64,000 nt of DNA from JABGQS01 sp963666505 (GTDB lineage: Bacteria > Bacillota > Clostridia > Christensenellales > SZUA-584), in assembly GCA_963666505.2 (NCBI GenBank), contig CAXXXL010000001.1, positions 186,001 to 250,000 on the forward strand. Reading direction: 5' to 3'. Position 1 is the stretch's first letter, and each line of letters begins with the position of its first letter. The notes under the pieces were generated by a model that searched no databases, was not told where the DNA came from, and was given only the letters and a program-made list of their open reading frames with translations. The translations under genes were made by a program, and so were the position numbers. Of this stretch, positions 45,679 through 54,633 are shown piece by piece.

Positions 45679-45688
45679 CAGTGCCCTC

Positions 45689-46157
45689 TATATCCGGATT
45701 TTACTGATACGGAATCGATACCAATCATATTGAAAATCGCAACAACCTGAGATGATACTTCTCCGGTATCGCAGTATACATATACGGTTTCATCCGTCGG
45801 CAGCTTTCTCATCTGCGCAGCCAATGTTTCCGGATAGGCAAGATTATAAGCACCCTTTATATGACCGGTGTTATAGGCATCATTATGTCTGATGCTTAGA
45901 ATATAGGGGTTTTCCCCGTTATCTACCATCGCCAGTAAGTCCGCCCATTCAATCATTCTATTGTCCTGCAGGTTTTCACAATAACTGAGAGCCAATTGCT
46001 GCGGATTTATCGGCTCAGGAGTCGGCTCAGGAGTCGGGGTGGGGTTTTGAGTAACCTCAGGAGTCGGGGAAAGAACTGGTTCTTGTGTTTGCGCATTGCA
46101 CCCGATGATTGAGAAAATCAAAAAAACGGCAAGTAAAAACGCGGCTGCTTTTTTCAT
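45689..46157 (-). pseudogene. Rhodanese-repeat lipoprotein, N-terminal part (split by IS)
   Basis: The first part of the gene interrupted by the IS. It has a lipoprotein signal peptide with FSIIGCN lipobox, a Thr/Pro/Glu linker (PTPTPEPTPEP), and a first rhodanese domain whose active-site cysteine is kept (VYVYCDTGEVSS). The present frame ends SGYRGH inside the IS end; the original continued SGYSGFLRL. AAAAGGAG precedes the ATG, with a TATAAT about 30 bases upstream. The first domain may still be made as a truncated secreted protein. Confidence 0.85.
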
Positions 46158-46557
46158 AATATTACTCCTTTTCTATTTTATTATATTAGTTGAAGGTTTT
46201 TATGCGAAATATTAGCATACAATAGGTCAATATCGAGAGTTAAGAAATTTATGCTAACTCTAGTATATAACATGAATTATAGCATAAAAATCAATTAATA
46301 TCAAATATTAGTTGTTATGGCGCAATTATAGAAATCAAAAAAACCATCGGTTTTTGTTTTACAAACAGCCTTTAAATATACACTATTCTTAATAATCAAA
46401 AGCGAGCATCCAGTAAGCTTGAACTTCCCTCCAAAGTTGATACTGAAGAGAAGATAATAATGCAATAGAAGGGAGGTATGAATTTTATTCAAAAAAGCAT
46501 TCAAGGTGCATTGACCGAAACCAGGGCACTGTATTTCTAGCTTGATTTTTCCGGTGC
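46158..46557. other. Intergenic region between rhodanese gene and Nqr operon
   Basis: AT-rich and non-coding. It holds the upstream region of the lipoprotein gene and the hairpin at 46339-46355. Confidence 0.4.
46336..46360 (-). terminator. Possible terminator downstream of the Nqr operon
   Basis: AAAAACC-ATC-GGTTTTT (46339-46355) with a U-rich tail in both directions. On the minus strand it would end Nqr transcription about 200 bases past the last stop. Confidence 0.5.
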
Positions 46558-47016
46558 TTAAACCATTCCAAGGAATCTAACCAGCTTGGCAGGATCAAGA
46601 CGATAGGTACTCCCATGTCCTTCAAAGAAGCCATGCTCCTTAATCATGTGGATGTTGAGATCTGTCCAGCGGATAACATCACCGGAGTCCAGCCTGCTGA
46701 CCCTGGTCTGGCGTTTGTCGATCTTGGCGTTGTCCCTGAAGGGGCAGGGTAGTTTGCCTCTGTAATCTTCAGCCTCGATCTCGAAGATGCCGTCCATAGA
46801 CATTGGTCGTCCAAGGCCCTGCATGCCAAAATCAGTCAGTTCCTGCATCTTATCAGCCAGCGCTTCCTGTGTTATTCCTGTCTGTTTAAGAGCCCTGGCA
46901 TCGTCACGGAGAATATCCGTCAGGTTACGGGAGTCATCGCCAAGGAAGCCTTGTGCTGACAGTGAGCCGGGCATCATATTTTTCTCTATAAGCTTGAGTT
47001 CAGGACTTTGTTTCAT
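46558..47016 (-). CDS. Conserved protein co-encoded with Nqr subunits
   Basis: A 152-residue soluble protein with no membrane segment. Distinctive pieces are SAQGFLGDDSRNLTDILRDD, RGKLPCPF and WTDLNIHMIKEHGFFEGHGS. I have an impression of similar proteins beside Rnf/Nqr genes but know of no assigned role. It begins 15 bases after nqrF on the same strand, with an AGGAGG-like site, and is the last gene of the operon. The conserved CPF and histidines could bind a metal or cofactor (inference). Confidence 0.7.
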   Translation of the reverse strand: MKQSPELKLIEKNMMPGSLSAQGFLGDDSRNLTDILRDDARALKQTGITQEALADKMQELTDFGMQGLGRPMSMDGIFEIEAEDYRGKLPCPFRDNAKIDKRQTRVSRLDSGDVIRWTDLNIHMIKEHGFFEGHGSTYRLDPAKLVRFLGMV

Positions 47017-47031
47017 GCTAAAGCCTCCTGT

Positions 47032-48129
47032 CTAGAATTTGTCGTAATATATTTTTTCTTCCGGCATATCTTTTGCAGTCAATACATCGATGCAGGCATT
47101 TATCATACCGGGGCTGCCGCAAAGATAACCTTCCATATCAGAACCGTCATCAATATAACGGCCTACGATATCGGTAATCAAACCAGTCTCTCCGTTCCAG
47201 TTGTCATCAGGAGCAGGTTTGGATAGCGCAGGTATGAACCGGAAATTGTCATGACTCTTAGCTAAATCGTGGAAAAAATCAAGATAATACAGATCCTTCT
47301 TGGTAACGGCGCCGAAGAAGAAATTCATTTTTATATCAATTTCTTTCTCTAGTACATCAAGGATTATTGACCTTATAGGTGCCAAGCCGGAACCGCCTGC
47401 TATCATGACGATTTGCTTGCAGTCACCCCGCAGATAAAAGTCGCCATATGGTCCGCTGATATTGACTTTATCACCTTGTGACAATTGCGTGTGTGCGTAA
47501 GTAGTGCAGATACCGTCAGGAACCTGCCGTATGATCAACTCAACGGCCTCGTTGTCCGACGGGACGCTGGCAATAGAATATGCTCGGTAGACGCTCTCTC
47601 TAACTTTTGCATAAGGCTTAGTATAAAACTGTACATATTGCCCAGCTTTGAAATTCACCGTCTCGCCTTCGGACAACTTTAACCGGAAGCCTTTTATATC
47701 GTGTGTCAGCTGCTCGATTGATTCTATTGTCGTGACATACTCTCTTATATTGAACAGATCTTCGGGTATCAGGATACGTAAATTATTTTTGATTTTGACC
47801 TGACAGGACAGCCTATAATTGTTTTGGCGTTCATCCTCACTAAGATACGGCTCTTCGGTTGGCAGCAGAGGGCCGGCGCCTTCAAGAATCTGTACCTTGC
47901 ACAGCCCGCAGGTCGCTTTGCCGCCGCAGGCAGACGGAATAAATATTTTTTGCGCAGAGAGAGTAGAAAGAAGAGAAGATCCGCCCTCAACTTTAATCAC
48001 TTTGTCTCCGTTATTGATATCAATCTCACATTCGCCATAATTATTAAAGAAGTACTCAGCTACAATTATAATTAGTGCCAACACGACTGATATGCCAGTT
48101 ACGCTCAATACTGTTGTCAGTATTTCCAT
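47032..48129 (-). CDS. nqrF: Na+-NQR subunit F
   Basis: The electron-entry subunit of the sodium-pumping NADH:quinone oxidoreductase. It has one N-terminal membrane helix, then a 2Fe-2S ferredoxin domain (CGGKATCGLC with a distant C). An FAD domain follows (YRAYSIAS), and an NADH domain (MIAGGSGLAPIRSI, YLCGSPGMI). The chain ends YYDKF, a close match to the usual aromatic C-terminus. At 365 residues it is slightly shorter than the proteobacterial form. It follows nqrE by 16 bases. Confidence 0.92.
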   Translation of the reverse strand: MEILTTVLSVTGISVVLALIIIVAEYFFNNYGECEIDINNGDKVIKVEGGSSLLSTLSAQKIFIPSACGGKATCGLCKVQILEGAGPLLPTEEPYLSEDERQNNYRLSCQVKIKNNLRILIPEDLFNIREYVTTIESIEQLTHDIKGFRLKLSEGETVNFKAGQYVQFYTKPYAKVRESVYRAYSIASVPSDNEAVELIIRQVPDGICTTYAHTQLSQGDKVNISGPYGDFYLRGDCKQIVMIAGGSGLAPIRSIILDVLEKEIDIKMNFFFGAVTKKDLYYLDFFHDLAKSHDNFRFIPALSKPAPDDNWNGETGLITDIVGRYIDDGSDMEGYLCGSPGMINACIDVLTAKDMPEEKIYYDKF

Positions 48130-48145
48130 AGTTGCTCCCTTAAGC

Positions 48146-48739
48146 TCAGTTTATCGAAAAGATACCGGAAAAACCGATAAAAGCCAGAGCCATAATTCCT
48201 GTGATGATGAAAGCTATCCCGGGGCCTTCAAGCCCTTTTGGCAGTTTCACTTTCCCCATTTTCTCACGTATAGCTGCCAGTGCGCTGATTGCCAGCCACC
48301 AGCCAAGTCCGCTGCCGAGTCCGAACAGCAAAGACTGCAGGAAGTTGTAATCCCTGATTACCATGAATAATGTAGTACCAAGAATCGCACAATTTACAGT
48401 GATCAGCGGCAGGAATATGCCGAGCTTGACATGCAGGTCTGGCAGCAGCCTGTCCATAGCCATTTCAATTATCTGTACTGAAGCCGCTATTATCATGATA
48501 AATACAACATACTGCAGATATTCAATACCCAGCGGTACGATTATCAGTTTATAAACCCAGAAATTAAGCAAAGTTGTGAAAACCATAACCAAAGTGACTG
48601 ATTTGCCAAGGCTTGAAGCCGTCTTGTACTCGCCTGATATAGAGATATATGAACACATGCCGAGGAAATTCGACAGTATCATATTGCTTGTCAGTATCGA
48701 TGCGAAAAATATTACTAGTGGGTTGATGCCGGTTGTCAT
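48146..48739 (-). CDS. nqrE: Na+-NQR subunit E (RnfA/NqrE family)
   Basis: A 197-residue integral membrane subunit with six helices. Family motifs include SNMILSNFLGMCSY and the paired cysteine of TVNCAILG. NqrD and NqrE carry the cysteines that hold the intramembrane iron centre. It lies 27 bases after nqrD. Confidence 0.92.
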   Translation of the reverse strand: MTTGINPLVIFFASILTSNMILSNFLGMCSYISISGEYKTASSLGKSVTLVMVFTTLLNFWVYKLIIVPLGIEYLQYVVFIMIIAASVQIIEMAMDRLLPDLHVKLGIFLPLITVNCAILGTTLFMVIRDYNFLQSLLFGLGSGLGWWLAISALAAIREKMGKVKLPKGLEGPGIAFIITGIMALAFIGFSGIFSIN

Positions 48740-48766
48740 AGAAGTGTCAGCTCCTTTCCTGCCTGT

Positions 48767-49378
48767 TTAAGATTTCTTGCTCTTGCCCGGGGCGAATATG
48801 TTCGATGTGACCCAGATCAAAACACCTATAAGGAAGAACGCCGCCGGCGGCATTACCATAATAGTCCATGTCTCAAACCCGGCGAAATTCACGTTGAAAC
48901 CAAAGATCGTACCAAATCCAAGCAGCTCCCTGAAAAAAGCTATAATAAGGAGCACTATAGTATATCCAATACCTGCGAAGAAGCCATCCGCCATTGAAAG
49001 CAGCGGCGGATTTTTCTGAGCGTAAGCCTCCGCCCGCCCCATGATAATGCAGTTTGTGATGATAAGGCCGACATATGGACCTAAAGCTTTGCTGATATCG
49101 GGCAAATTTGCCTTCAGGAAAATATCGACCAGTATAACATAAGCCGCAATGATCAATGTCTGTACAATCATTCTTACACTGTGAGGAATCATATTGCGCA
49201 GAAGCGAGATTGTCAGGCTGGAAAAGGCCGTAACAAACGTAAGCCCAAGTCCCATGACTAGTGAATTCGTCATCAGGTTGGTGACTGCGAGACTCGAACA
49301 GATACCAAGGATCTGCCGCAATACCTGATTGTCCTTCCAAACGTTTCTCGAGATGACTTCCTTCATTCTCTCAGCCAT
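48767..49378 (-). CDS. nqrD: Na+-NQR subunit D (RnfE/NqrD family)
   Basis: A 203-residue six-helix subunit. LGICSSLAVTN and GLIITNCIIMGRAEAYA are hallmark segments, and both helix cysteines are present. It overlaps the end of nqrC by eight bases. Confidence 0.92.
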   Translation of the reverse strand: MAERMKEVISRNVWKDNQVLRQILGICSSLAVTNLMTNSLVMGLGLTFVTAFSSLTISLLRNMIPHSVRMIVQTLIIAAYVILVDIFLKANLPDISKALGPYVGLIITNCIIMGRAEAYAQKNPPLLSMADGFFAGIGYTIVLLIIAFFRELLGFGTIFGFNVNFAGFETWTIMVMPPAAFFLIGVLIWVTSNIFAPGKSKKS

Positions 49379-49973
49379 TGTTTGCCACCTCCAGTTTGCT
49401 TAAAGTATCCTGAAGCAGCCCGTTCAAGATTCGCATAACCGAATTTGATGTTAAAGTCGCACCGGTAATGGCGTCAATCTGGCTGCTGCCTTGCTGCACG
49501 TAGGCAAGGGTTGTGTCGGGCGAGATCTTCAGGCCTCTGAATTGCTCCCTGTAAGCCAGCTCATCGATACGCCCGCCGAGTCCCGGCGTCTCACTTTGAT
49601 CGGTGAAAACAAGACCTGTGATTTGCGTTAGGTCGCTCGAAACGCCTAAATAACCTGAAATGCTGCCCCACAATCCGGGTCCGGTAAAAGGAATGGCATA
49701 GGCTATTGTGGTTCCGTCTGCAGATGAGTATTCATACAGATCAACCTTGTTTATCGTTGCCTGTTTTACGTTCTGGTCGAACCTATCGAGTATCTCCTGC
49801 GAACTGCCGCTTTGGTCTATATCAAAAACGTAAAGGATAGCTGTTCGCTCTGCCAGCAGCTTGTTCTCCTGAATTTTCGGCTTGTAGAGCATGTCCGCTC
49901 CTGCCAGCAGTGATGTGAAAACTGCACTTACTATAAGCATGAAAACAACAGTATATATGCGTCCCCTCTTCAT
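49371..49973 (-). CDS. nqrC: Na+-NQR subunit C (RnfG/NqrC, FMN-bearing)
   Basis: A 200-residue subunit with one N-terminal helix and an extracytoplasmic FMN domain. The flavinylation motif GATLTS near residue 170 supplies the threonine that carries covalent FMN. ApbE, the flavin transferase, is not in the window. It overlaps nqrB by four bases. Confidence 0.92.
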   Translation of the reverse strand: MKRGRIYTVVFMLIVSAVFTSLLAGADMLYKPKIQENKLLAERTAILYVFDIDQSGSSQEILDRFDQNVKQATINKVDLYEYSSADGTTIAYAIPFTGPGLWGSISGYLGVSSDLTQITGLVFTDQSETPGLGGRIDELAYREQFRGLKISPDTTLAYVQQGSSQIDAITGATLTSNSVMRILNGLLQDTLSKLEVANNG

Positions 49974-50938
49974 GCTGCCGCCTTCTTTCTGGCTTTTCTC
50001 CTGTCATTGAGTACTTTTATATTCCGATCTATCAGCGGCACGAATGCATTGACAATAAGGATTGCAAACATAACGCCTTCCGTAAAGATTGAAAATGCCC
50101 TGATCACCATCGCAACTATGCCGATAAGTGCGCCGTAAATATATTTTGAAGTTTCTTGTTTCGGTGCAGAGATCGGATCGGTCGCCATGAAGACCGCAGC
50201 GAATAAGAAACCGCCGGACAGTATTGAAAACAAAGGATCCGCTTTAATTATTCCCGTTAGGTAGAGTATGGAACCGAACACTGCAAACGAAGCCAGGCAT
50301 GACACGATTATTTTCCAGGAAGCTGTTTTCGTCACGATAAGATAAACAGCAGCCGCTAAAATGAGAAGAGCGCTTGTTTCACCAAGCGACCCGGATATGT
50401 TTCCAAGGAATAAATGCAGATTATCTGTAACGATTCCTTCTTTGTTCAATAGAATCATCGGTGTAGCCGATGTAATAGCGTCAACGCCGCCGCTCCATCC
50501 TATAAAACCTCCCGGAAAGCTGCTAAAAGGCTGTGCCCAGGATACCGTCATATACGCCGGGAACGAAACATAGATAAGACATCTGCCAACCAAAGCCGGA
50601 TTAAAAATGTTTCTGCCGAATCCGCCGAAAACACATTTCCCGAAGACTACACCAAACGCTATACCGACAGCCGCGATCCAGAACGGCACGGACGGCGGTA
50701 GTGTTAGGGTAAACAAAAGGCAGGTCACCAAGAGCGCCTGCGAAACCTTGGCTTTTTTTCCATCAATCAACCGCATGATGGCGTATTCACTTACAATGCC
50801 GGTTATGGTTACAACGCACAGCAATGCAAGCGTACGCAGACCAAATAAGTAAACAGATGCAAGAAGAACAGGCAGCAGGCTTATCAAAACCCGTGTCATA
50901 ATCTTCTGCTTTAGGAAATAATTTTTGAACTTAATCAT
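49970..50938 (-). CDS. nqrB: Na+-NQR subunit B (RnfD/NqrB family)
   Basis: A 322-residue multi-helix subunit with the SATP flavinylation motif (DAITSATPMIL) and GGFGRNIFNPALVGR. It is shorter than typical NqrB (about 410) and nearer RnfD in length. It is the first gene of the unit. No nqrA precedes it, and neither rnfB nor rnfC is present, so the partner set is incomplete here. Confidence 0.9.
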   Translation of the reverse strand: MIKFKNYFLKQKIMTRVLISLLPVLLASVYLFGLRTLALLCVVTITGIVSEYAIMRLIDGKKAKVSQALLVTCLLFTLTLPPSVPFWIAAVGIAFGVVFGKCVFGGFGRNIFNPALVGRCLIYVSFPAYMTVSWAQPFSSFPGGFIGWSGGVDAITSATPMILLNKEGIVTDNLHLFLGNISGSLGETSALLILAAAVYLIVTKTASWKIIVSCLASFAVFGSILYLTGIIKADPLFSILSGGFLFAAVFMATDPISAPKQETSKYIYGALIGIVAMVIRAFSIFTEGVMFAILIVNAFVPLIDRNIKVLNDRRKARKKAAA

Positions 50939-51193
50939 AATTCCCCCGTGTCAGGTCATATATGTCTAAGATTGCTTAAGTGATAATCATAATAATAGTA
51001 TATAGTAATCGTAGGACTATGCAAATAGTAAAATAAAATTATCCAGATTTTTGTCTTTCCTGATAGATCAAATGAGCCATAGCCGATAACTTTATCCCAC
51101 AGAACTGAATAAATAAAATTAAATATCAACCCTAATACAGCGTGTAAAAACAGAGTGAAGCCAAACAAAGAACACGTTATATCAAATACTTGC

Positions 51194-52270
51194 TTAATAT
51201 ATAAAAGGAATTATCTTATATTTCACTTTATCGGTGTATTGCTCCCAAAGCTTTCCGTATTTTGCCCTGCATATTTTGTCATCATCAGCCTGCCGTGAAA
51301 ACATAAGGCCAATATAGTAAGCCGGATACAGCCACACCATCCATACACCGAAATAGCCGGAAGCAAGCGCAACGGCGACTGCCTGCAATATCTCTCCAAG
51401 ATAGTTGATGTGACGGCTTGCTCCCCAGAAACCGTTGGCAAGCAGGCTCCGGCTGCCGTCAGTGATGATCTCGGGCTTTATCCAAAAGAATTTGCTGACG
51501 GGTGCAGTTTTAAAGAAGTATTTCTGCATATTTGCACCACGGGTAAACACCCAACCGCAAAGAAACAGCAACCCAAAGAGAACTGTGAGCCATAAGGGAC
51601 GGCCGGGGTTTGGAAGCTTTGCAGTAAACCAAAGCGCAACGGTATAAAAATACGGATAGAACGCAAGACAGCCGAACCCCAGTTTGAACCCGACACGCTC
51701 GGCGATAAAATCGTATGTCCATAAATGGACTTTCTCGAATATTAGATACTCAAAGCAAAACCATGTCAGCATTGCGCAGCCGAGCAAAAACCCATAGTTG
51801 ATGCTTTCAACATTCGTTATATGATATGCCGCAAAAGAAAGCACATTCAGCTGCAGCATAACTGCACCTATCAGATAAAGCCACAGCTTTGCATCAACAA
51901 AACCGTCCTTTAGCTGTGCATTTTTTACTCTGCCGAACCAAAAGTCGGCAAAGAAAGATTTGCCGGTAGACGGGTGCTTTAAAACGATGTATAAAGAGTA
52001 TGCAAGCCCGATAACAACTGCTCCCATAAGGCCAAGCCACCGTGTCTCATACAGCCATGTAAAGGCAACTATATCAAAATACCCAAGCAAAAACCAAATG
52101 ATGACGCTCACCAAAAGCACAAATTTCCCGTTGATACGGTACTTCATCACTTCGCCGGTCACTTCGCTTTTCACATATCCCTTTGTTCTTTTAACGGGTA
52201 TAATGATGTGTAAAAGAGTGATAACTGCATATACGATAAGCGGTGTGATCAAACCTAAAAATATCTTCAT
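51194..52270 (-). CDS. ERG4/ERG24-like sterol reductase
   Basis: A 358-residue integral membrane protein with about nine helices. The C-terminal part carries family motifs: ASRHINYLGEILQ, SRQADDDKICRAKYGKLWEQ and YKIIPFIY, which form the NADPH-binding region of delta-14/delta-24(28) sterol reductases. LKHPSTGKSFFADFWFGR is the conserved loop. Sterol substrates are unusual in Bacillota; it may act on another polycyclic or unsaturated lipid. It overlaps the SDR gene by four bases (ATGA), so the two probably act together. Confidence 0.8.
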   Translation of the reverse strand: MKIFLGLITPLIVYAVITLLHIIIPVKRTKGYVKSEVTGEVMKYRINGKFVLLVSVIIWFLLGYFDIVAFTWLYETRWLGLMGAVVIGLAYSLYIVLKHPSTGKSFFADFWFGRVKNAQLKDGFVDAKLWLYLIGAVMLQLNVLSFAAYHITNVESINYGFLLGCAMLTWFCFEYLIFEKVHLWTYDFIAERVGFKLGFGCLAFYPYFYTVALWFTAKLPNPGRPLWLTVLFGLLFLCGWVFTRGANMQKYFFKTAPVSKFFWIKPEIITDGSRSLLANGFWGASRHINYLGEILQAVAVALASGYFGVWMVWLYPAYYIGLMFSRQADDDKICRAKYGKLWEQYTDKVKYKIIPFIY

Positions 52271-53055
52271 GACAAACCTCCGGTATTTTTCGACATTATA
52301 TCGATTGCGGCTTTTCTGCTCAAAATTCTGGTCAACACAAAACGGCCGATTTTGTTAATTATTCCTGGAATCACTACGGGGCCTTTTCCCAAGGCTCTCA
52401 ACGTCTGCTCGGCAACTTTGCCGGCTTCAAGAGTCCCGGGCGCAGGCTTTGCATTTTTGGCCTGCTGATAGCCTGGAGTAAGGATCGCACCGGCGCAGCA
52501 TACAACAACATCTATCCCGTGCGGTCTCAGTTCTTTCCAAAGCCCTTCAGCTAAGATGAGATTGAACGATTTCGTTGCCGCATATGCCGCAAGCTTCGGG
52601 CTGCCCTGAGCTCCGGCAAGAGACGACATGAGCACGATGCCTCCTCGTTTTTGCTGTATCATCGACTCGGATAAAAGCTTGGAAAGCATCAGAGGCGCCT
52701 TAACGTTTACGGCTGCGGCAAGAGCCAGTTGGTCTTCGCTGATATCTTCAAATAAACCGATCGGAGCGTATGCGGCGTTGTAAACAAGCAAACCGATAGA
52801 AATGCTTAGAGCGCTGATATGTCTTTTCACATTTTCGTAATCTGCCATATCCGCCGCAACAGCGATAACATCGATACCGTATGTCGCTTCAAGCTGCTTC
52901 GCTGCCTTTTGCAGCCGGTCTTCATTGCGGGCGAACAAAACAAGACCCAGTCCCCGCTGTGCAATCGCCTCAGCAAATGCAAAGCCCAGTCCGTCAGAAC
53001 CTCCGGCAACCAGCGCATAAGGACCGTATTTTCTTTTGAACTTATCAGTTTTCAT
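52267..53055 (-). CDS. Short-chain dehydrogenase/reductase
   Basis: A 262-residue SDR. The NADPH motif GGSDGLG lies near residue 16, the NNAG-like element reads VYNAAYAP, the catalytic Ser is in LMSSLAG, and the YAATK motif supplies Tyr and Lys. I use the ATG at 53055 (MKTDKFKRKYGPYALVAGGS) rather than the longer frame from 53166, which adds unrelated hydrophobic residues. Its stop overlaps the sterol-reductase start. The product is resembles 17-beta-hydroxysteroid or 3-ketoacyl reductase-type SDRs; the substrate is unknown. Confidence 0.87.
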   Translation of the reverse strand: MKTDKFKRKYGPYALVAGGSDGLGFAFAEAIAQRGLGLVLFARNEDRLQKAAKQLEATYGIDVIAVAADMADYENVKRHISALSISIGLLVYNAAYAPIGLFEDISEDQLALAAAVNVKAPLMLSKLLSESMIQQKRGGIVLMSSLAGAQGSPKLAAYAATKSFNLILAEGLWKELRPHGIDVVVCCAGAILTPGYQQAKNAKPAPGTLEAGKVAEQTLRALGKGPVVIPGIINKIGRFVLTRILSRKAAIDIMSKNTGGLS

Positions 53056-53421
53056 ATAAATTACCTTAAAATAAAAAAATAAAGAAATCATCCAGATTCT
53101 TAAAAGTATCAGCCCATAAAGTTGTTCAAATACTATTTTATGCGCAGTCCACATTTTTATCAACAAAAAATTGTCGGCGAAGCAGTTTTATTTGTATATT
53201 CTCTATAATTTCAGAATTTCCTTGGTTTCTGAAGCCGAAAAGGATATAACCGTACTCTTTGTAAGATGAATTTGCGAGTATATGCTGCATATTTATTGTA
53301 TCAAAACAATATTTACCAGCAGCAATTTTTAACATTGGGGTATTGACGGGCAGTGTAGGATGGGGTTAATCTTATACTGTAAAAATCTTTGTACCGAAAT
53401 TTAAAAAAATGAGGAAGTGCA
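53056..53421. other. Divergent intergenic region, SDR / aspartokinase
   Basis: Non-coding. TTGACG at 53343-53348 could be a -35 element for the aspartokinase gene, but no -10 at proper spacing stands out. Confidence 0.35.
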
Positions 53422-54633
53422 ATGAGGATAATTGTTCAGAAATTCGGCGGTACATCACTTAAAGACAGCGCGATGAGAACGGCTGCTGTCGATAAGATTG
53501 TAAAGACGCATAAAAGCGGCTGCATGCCGATAGTCATAGTTTCTGCGATTGGAAGAGACGGAGACCCTTATGCGACCGATACGCTTATAAAGTTCGCACG
53601 TGAAGCAGGCGAAGGAGAGATCGAGCCAAGGGAAAACGATCTGCTCATGTCATGCGGCGAGACGATCTCGTCTGTAATAATGGCAACGGCGCTGGCACAA
53701 AGGGGTCTGAAAGCACATGCCCTTACAGGCTGGCAGGCAGGCATATATACAGACGACTGTTTTGGCGATGCTTCATATTTCGAAGTTGACACCACCCGGC
53801 TCTACAGTCTTCTTGAAAACGGAGTAATACCTGTAGTTGCCGGTTTTCAGGGGGTTACACGCAGCGGTGACGTAACGACTTTGGGGCGTGGAGGCTCCGA
53901 CACAACGGCAGCGATATTGGGCGCAGCGTTCCAGGCCGAAGCCGTCGAGATATACACGGACGTTGACGGGCTTATGACGGCAGACCCAAGGCTGCTGGAG
54001 GAGGCAAGAACGATATCGGATATGAGCTATAATGAGGTTTTCCAGATGGCTGACCACGGCGCCAAGGTGATACATGCAAAGGCAGTCGAGATCGCCATGC
54101 GAAGCAACGTCCCTCTAATAATACGAAATACCATGAGTGATACAAAAGGCACACGCATATCCTCAGACCTGCCCGCAGTCGGGTTTAATAAAGAAGATGT
54201 ACTCTCTGGAATAGTATTTATCGGAGACAGAGCACAGCTAACGGTCGAAAAGCTAAGCTCGCAAACGGAAAAATCCTTATTGAATGCACTTGCAGCTGCC
54301 GATATCAGCATAGACCTTATAAACATATTCCCGGACAGAATCGTAGTTACTATAGACGACGATAAGGCCGGGGCGGCCAAAAACATAATGGAAAAGCTCA
54401 ATCTGGATTTCAGTATAATACCCGGGCTTGGAAAGGTTTCGGCTATAGGCGTGCGCATGCGTGGGATACCGGGCGTAATGGCTCGGATTATCCGTTCGCT
54501 TTCAGACGCTGACGTCGAAGTAATGCAGACGGCAGACTCGCATATGACTATATCCTGTCTTATAAAAGCCGGTGATGCGCAAAAGGCAGTCAAAGCGCTC
54601 CATGTGGAATTTGGCATGGGAAAGATGAAATGA
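53422..54633 (+). CDS. lysC: Aspartate kinase
   Basis: Phosphorylates aspartate, the first step to lysine, threonine and methionine. KFGGTSL is at the N-terminus, GRGGSDTTA and TDVDGLMTADPR in the catalytic domain, and two ACT domains follow in the last 140 residues (DLINIFPDRIVVTID, IRSLSDADVEVMQTADSH), so feedback control is likely. 403 residues is normal for a monofunctional enzyme. GAGGAAG precedes the ATG. Not part of the trp operon, which has its own promoter downstream. Confidence 0.95.
   Translation: MRIIVQKFGGTSLKDSAMRTAAVDKIVKTHKSGCMPIVIVSAIGRDGDPYATDTLIKFAREAGEGEIEPRENDLLMSCGETISSVIMATALAQRGLKAHALTGWQAGIYTDDCFGDASYFEVDTTRLYSLLENGVIPVVAGFQGVTRSGDVTTLGRGGSDTTAAILGAAFQAEAVEIYTDVDGLMTADPRLLEEARTISDMSYNEVFQMADHGAKVIHAKAVEIAMRSNVPLIIRNTMSDTKGTRISSDLPAVGFNKEDVLSGIVFIGDRAQLTVEKLSSQTEKSLLNALAAADISIDLINIFPDRIVVTIDDDKAGAAKNIMEKLNLDFSIIPGLGKVSAIGVRMRGIPGVMARIIRSLSDADVEVMQTADSHMTISCLIKAGDAQKAVKALHVEFGMGKMK

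Larger units (their letters stand above)
44005..45688 (+). mobile_element. IS1182-family insertion sequence
   Basis: A complete 1684-bp element. Its ends carry the perfect 15-bp inverted repeat GAGGGCACTGAAAAA (44005-44019 and complement at 45674-45688). It is flanked by TATAT duplications and contains one transposase gene with its own TATAAT at 44063-44068. It interrupts a rhodanese lipoprotein gene, and excising it restores that reading frame exactly. Confidence 0.92.

Noticed and set aside
50956..51168. A 70-codon hydrophobic minus-strand frame before nqrB
   Set aside because: TTG start without a ribosome binding site in an AT-rich spacer; hydrophobicity follows from base composition.
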